From an uncultured Veillonellaceae bacterium (GTDB lineage: Bacteria > Bacillota > Negativicutes > Veillonellales > Negativicoccaceae), in NCBI GenBank assembly GCA_947254705.1, contig CAMYCX010000059.1:1-8045 (forward strand): a DNA stretch of 8,045 nucleotides, written 5' to 3'. Both the position numbers and the translations under genes were made by a program. Of this stretch, positions 6,233 through 8,045 are shown piece after piece. The notes beneath the pieces are model-generated. The model worked only from the letters and a program-made list of their open reading frames with translations, ran no database searches and was not told the origin of the DNA. Position 1 is the first letter of the stretch; the number at the start of each line of letters is the position of its first letter.

Positions 6233-6855
6233 TAGCCGAGCACCTCCTCAATTCGGGCTACCGCGCCCTTGCTGATGAAGAGTTTCGTGTAGTGCACGAT
6301 ATCATAGATATTCAGTGCGGTCACGGGCATTGCCTTGACTCCCTGAATGTTGCGCGCGCAACGTTCAAGAATGGCATCACCTTCGGTAATAATGAGCGCT
6401 TTGTCATTACCGATTTCAAAATTATTTAACAAGTTCAGTACTTCTTTGGTTTTCGCGTTAGCCAGTTTGATTTCATCAATAACGAAGATATCGTTTTCGC
6501 GCACCTTGGTGCTCAATGCGGATTTAACCGCCAAACGGCGAGCCTTCCGCGGCATTGACTTCGTATATTTGCGCGGTTGTGGTCCGAAGATCGTACCCCC
6601 GCCTACCCACAACGGAGAACGAATGCTGCCTACACGTGCCCGGCCGGTTCCTTTTTGGCGCCACGGTTTTTTACCGCCGCCGCGAACCAGTCCGCGAGTT
6701 TTCGTAGCATGTGTTCCCAGACGTTCATTGGCCATTTGACGTACAATCGCTTGGTGAATCACCGCTTCGTTGTAGTCAACGCCGAATACGCCGTCATTTA
6801 ATTCTATTTCACCGGCGCCGACGCCGTTCATATTATACAGTGTAACTTTCGGCAT
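6232..6855 (-). CDS. rplD: 50S ribosomal protein L4
   Basis: L4 is an assembly initiator of the large subunit whose extended loop reaches the peptide tunnel constriction. In E. coli it also represses its own operon by acting on the S10 leader. The 207-residue protein has the N-terminal MPKVTLYNMNGVGAGEIELN. The conserved tunnel loop TRGLVRGGGKKPWRQKGTGR is at about 53-72, followed by ARVGSIRSPLWVGGGTIFGP. A C-terminal alpha/beta domain has the NIYDIVHYTKLFIS helix at 182-195. The loop is intact, with no resistance-type change that I can recognise. The gap to rplC is 20 bases with a GGGAGG site. It is a natural candidate effector for the folded leader at 7847-7990, but that link is inference. 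Confidence 0.98.
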   Translation of the reverse strand: MPKVTLYNMNGVGAGEIELNDGVFGVDYNEAVIHQAIVRQMANERLGTHATKTRGLVRGGGKKPWRQKGTGRARVGSIRSPLWVGGGTIFGPQPRKYTKSMPRKARRLAVKSALSTKVRENDIFVIDEIKLANAKTKEVLNLLNNFEIGNDKALIITEGDAILERCARNIQGVKAMPVTALNIYDIVHYTKLFISKGAVARIEEVLG

Positions 6856-6875
6856 GAAATATTCCTCCCTTCAGA

Positions 6876-7517
6876 TTATTTGGTCGGTTTGACCGTGCTG
6901 CGTACCATTACCAGGCTTCCTTTGGCTCCGGGGATGCCGCCTTTTATCAACAAGACGTTGCGATCGACATCCACACGGACGACTTCCAGGCGTTGCACTG
7001 TCGTTCTGTAACCGCCCATTTGTCCAGGGAGTTTTTTACCCTTAAATACGCCACCACCGCCACCGGATGTCATGGCCCCCATCGAGCCCGGTTCCCGGTG
7101 CGATTTCGAACCGTGTGATTCCGGTCCGCGTGAGAAATTGTGACGTTTGATACCGCCGGCAAATCCTTTGCCTTTGCTGGTACCGACAACGTCCACCAAA
7201 TCTCCTGCTGCGAAGATATCAGCAGCCAGAGTTTGGCCTACCGTATATTCAGGAGCCTCTTGCAAGCGCAGTTCGCGTAAGTATTTAACCGGAGCTACGC
7301 CGGATTTTTCAAACTGACCTGCCATCGGTTTGGTAACATGCTTTTCTTTGATCGCGCCGTAGCCGATCTGAATCGCATTATAGCCATCGCTGTCATCAGT
7401 CTTTACACGGACAACAACGCTCGGTGTAGTTTCTACTACAGTTACCGGAACCAACTGTCCCTGTTCGGTAAAAACTTGCGTCATTCCCACTTTTTTACCC
7501 AAAATAGCTTTCGACAT
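6876..7517 (-). CDS. rplC: 50S ribosomal protein L3
   Basis: L3 starts large-subunit assembly, and its central extension approaches the peptidyl transferase centre. The 213-residue protein starts MSKAILGKKVGMTQVFTEQG. It has the signature KGKGFAGGIKRHNFSRGPES at 115-134 and SHGSKSHREPGSMGAMTSGG at 134-153. A VFKGKKLPGQMGG stretch follows at 157-169. The loop between GSMG and VFKG contains five consecutive glycines (152-156) and is about two residues longer than in E. coli. It lacks the glutamine that is methylated there by PrmB. The ATG has AGGAGG seven bases upstream and only 14 bases to rpsJ. Confidence 0.98.
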   Translation of the reverse strand: MSKAILGKKVGMTQVFTEQGQLVPVTVVETTPSVVVRVKTDDSDGYNAIQIGYGAIKEKHVTKPMAGQFEKSGVAPVKYLRELRLQEAPEYTVGQTLAADIFAAGDLVDVVGTSKGKGFAGGIKRHNFSRGPESHGSKSHREPGSMGAMTSGGGGGVFKGKKLPGQMGGYRTTVQRLEVVRVDVDRNVLLIKGGIPGAKGSLVMVRSTVKPTK

Positions 7518-7531
7518 GTTCGCACCTCCTC

Positions 7532-7846
7532 TTATAATAATTTCAATTCAATATTCACGCCCGCCGGCAGTTCCAAACGCGTCAGTGCGTCGGCCGTTTT
7601 CGGCGACGGATCGAGAATATCAATCATGCGCTTATGTGTACGCATTTCAAACTGTTCACGGCTGTCTTTATTGACATGCGGCGAACGCAAAATCGTATAA
7701 ATCGCCTTTTCCGTCGGCAAGGGAATCGGTCCCGATACCGACGCACCGGTCCGATGTGCCGCTTCGACAATCTTTGCCGCACTTTGATCCAATGCTTTGT
7801 GGTCATACGCCTTCAGGCGAATTCTGATTTTCTGTTGTTTCGACAT
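7532..7846 (-). CDS. rpsJ: 30S ribosomal protein S10 (NusE)
   Basis: S10 is a small-subunit head protein. It also serves as NusE, which with NusB binds boxA RNA in transcription antitermination and links NusG to the ribosome. The 104-residue protein starts MSKQQKIRIRLKAYDHKALD and has GPIPLPTEKAIYTILRSPHV at 39-58. The extended ribosome-binding loop NKDSREQFEMRTHKRMIDI is at 59-77, with the C-terminal LPAGVNIELKLL. It is two residues longer than the commonest form. The ATG has a strong AGGAGG eight bases upstream, and a stem-loop ends one base before that site. It is the first gene of the S10 block, 144 bases after tuf. Confidence 0.98.
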   Translation of the reverse strand: MSKQQKIRIRLKAYDHKALDQSAAKIVEAAHRTGASVSGPIPLPTEKAIYTILRSPHVNKDSREQFEMRTHKRMIDILDPSPKTADALTRLELPAGVNIELKLL

Positions 7847-7854
7847 CTATTGTT

Positions 7855-7860
7855 CCTCCT
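7855..7860 (-). promoter_or_regulatory. Shine-Dalgarno site of rpsJ
   Basis: A perfect AGGAGG lies eight bases before the rpsJ ATG. It is immediately preceded (one base) by the stem of hairpin III, so folding or protein binding there could affect access to the site. Confidence 0.9.
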
Positions 7861-7861
7861 C

Positions 7862-7880
7862 GTTCATTTCTCGAATGAAC
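7862..7880 (-). repeat. Leader hairpin III next to the rpsJ ribosome binding site
   Basis: The inverted repeat GTTCATT / AATGAAC gives a perfect 7-bp stem with a 5-base loop (CGAGA on the minus strand). It ends one base before the AGGAGG of rpsJ. There is no T-run after it, so it is not a terminator. A role in controlling rpsJ initiation is inference. Confidence 0.75.
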
Positions 7881-7888
7881 TCACTCCA

Positions 7889-7920
7889 TGGGAATTTCCT
7901 CGCACGCGAGCCACCTCCCA
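7889..7920 (-). repeat. Leader hairpin II with a symmetric internal loop
   Basis: The outer stem is TGGGA / TCCCA (5 bp) and the inner stem is CTCGC / GCGAG, or CTCG / CGAG with a CGTG loop. They are separated by a symmetric 5x5 internal loop (GGTGG opposite GAAAT on the minus strand). The purine-rich internal loop could be a protein-binding site, as in many ribosomal protein leaders; this is inference from shape only. Confidence 0.6.
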
Positions 7921-7931
7921 CTTCTTTGCTG

Positions 7932-7975
7932 AACACAGAGGTGGAGCGGTGTGGTCCCGCTCCACATAATGTGTT
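7932..7975 (-). repeat. Leader hairpin I, the strongest stem in the leader
   Basis: The inner stem GTGGAGCGG / CCGCTCCAC (7941-7949 with 7957-7965) is a perfect GC-rich 9-bp pairing around a 7-base loop. Outside a 3x4 internal loop, AACACA / TGTGTT (7932-7937 with 7970-7975) adds 6 bp. On the minus strand the bases after the stem are CAGCAAAGAAG, with no T-run, so it does not look like an intrinsic terminator for tuf. Read on the + strand, the stem is followed by a T5 run (7974-7978), the form of a terminator facing antisense transcripts. Confidence 0.75.
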
Positions 7976-7990
7976 TTTCAGAGCAAGTAA

Positions 7991-8045
7991 TTACGCTTCA
8001 ATCTTCGTGACAACGCCCGCACCGACAGTGTGGCCGCCTTCGCGA
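7991..8045 (-). CDS. tuf: Elongation factor Tu, last 17 codons (runs off the right edge)
   Basis: EF-Tu delivers aminoacyl-tRNA to the ribosome as a GTP complex. The minus strand from the right edge reads REGGHTVGAGVVTKIEA and then TAA. This is the characteristic end of domain 3 of EF-Tu (the REGGxTVGAGVV motif). Histidine replaces the arginine found in E. coli at the fifth position, a conservative variation. The rest of the gene is outside the window. Its place directly before rpsJ is the usual junction between the str operon (rpsL-rpsG-fusA-tuf) and the S10 operon. The short length limits the evidence, but motif and context agree. Confidence 0.95.
   Translation of the reverse strand, partial: REGGHTVGAGVVTKIEA

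Larger units (their letters stand above)
7847..7990 (-). promoter_or_regulatory. Structured non-coding leader between tuf and rpsJ
   Basis: This 144-base interval is by far the longest non-coding stretch in the window; every other gap is at most 32 bases. On the minus-strand RNA it contains three separate inverted repeats in tandem and ends with the rpsJ Shine-Dalgarno site. I find no convincing -35/-10 pair, and no stem followed by a T-run in the direction of transcription. Transcription therefore probably enters from tuf or from a promoter further upstream. The position matches that of the S10 leader through which L4 controls this operon in E. coli. The sequence does not tell me which protein, if any, acts here. 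Confidence 0.7.

Noticed and set aside
7847..7867. A six-codon frame (MNEEEQ) ending in TAG directly before the rpsJ ATG.
   Set aside because: It is produced by the rpsJ ribosome binding site itself (GAG GAG GAA), its ATG lies in a hairpin stem, and it has no binding site of its own.
7889..7920. Resemblance of GGTGGCTCGCG in hairpin II to the T-box motif GGTGGNACCGCG.
   Set aside because: The match is partial. There is no specifier stem, no terminator with a T-run, and the downstream genes are ribosomal proteins rather than aminoacyl-tRNA or amino-acid genes.
7881..7967. A 28-codon minus-strand frame in the leader, starting ATG at 7965-7967.
   Set aside because: The preceding bases (GAAAAACACATT) contain no Shine-Dalgarno site, and the start lies in the internal loop at the base of hairpin I. 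There is no evidence of translation.
7966..7990. A promoter for the S10 operon just after tuf (TTACTT with TATGTG).
   Set aside because: The hexamers match the sigma-70 consensus poorly, with a 16-base spacer and a -10 falling in the base of hairpin I. It is not better than chance.

Overview
The window is a single, tightly packed stretch of the conserved tuf–S10–spc ribosomal protein region. Everything is transcribed from the minus strand, so the biological order runs from position 8045 down to 1. It opens with the last 17 codons of an EF-Tu gene (tuf). A 144-base non-coding, strongly foldable leader follows, then the complete S10 operon order rpsJ-rplC-rplD-rplW-rplB-rpsS-rplV-rpsC-rplP-rpmC-rpsQ. 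The spc order rplN-rplX-rplE-rpsN-rpsH-rplF-rplR continues without a break, and rplR runs off the left edge. All 18 genes are recognisable from their proteins. No mobile element, tRNA, rRNA, CRISPR array or unknown gene was found, and no + strand gene is credible.

The products are small- and large-subunit ribosomal proteins plus the translation factor EF-Tu. S10 also acts as the transcription antitermination factor NusE, and L4 is a known autoregulator in enterobacteria. Gaps between ribosomal genes are 12-32 bases. Three junctions overlap: rplD/rplW and rpsC/rplP by one base (TAATG), and rplP/rpmC by four (ATGA). Almost every gene has a strong AGGAGG-like site 6-9 bases before its start, and five genes (rpsS, rpsC, rpsQ, rplE, rplR) appear to start with GTG. 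No promoter or terminator is visible between the S10 and spc blocks, so they look like one transcription unit. It is probably fed by read-through from tuf or by a promoter upstream of the window.

The organism is a bacterium of medium GC content. Gene order, strong Shine-Dalgarno sites and B. subtilis-like protein sequences (S8, L18, S14) suggest Bacillota. The 89-residue zinc-free S14 in the spc position, the long Arg-rich tail on S3 and the roughly mid-range GC make a Negativicutes-type lineage possible. That placement is an inference, not something the sequence proves.

The part most worth a second look is the tuf–rpsJ leader. It holds three stem-loops, the last ending one base before the rpsJ ribosome binding site. 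A 7-base perfect alternative pairing would disrupt the first two. A possible 13-codon leader peptide has its own Shine-Dalgarno-like site inside the second hairpin. Smaller oddities are the S3 tail, the S14 type, and a five-glycine, slightly lengthened loop in L3.
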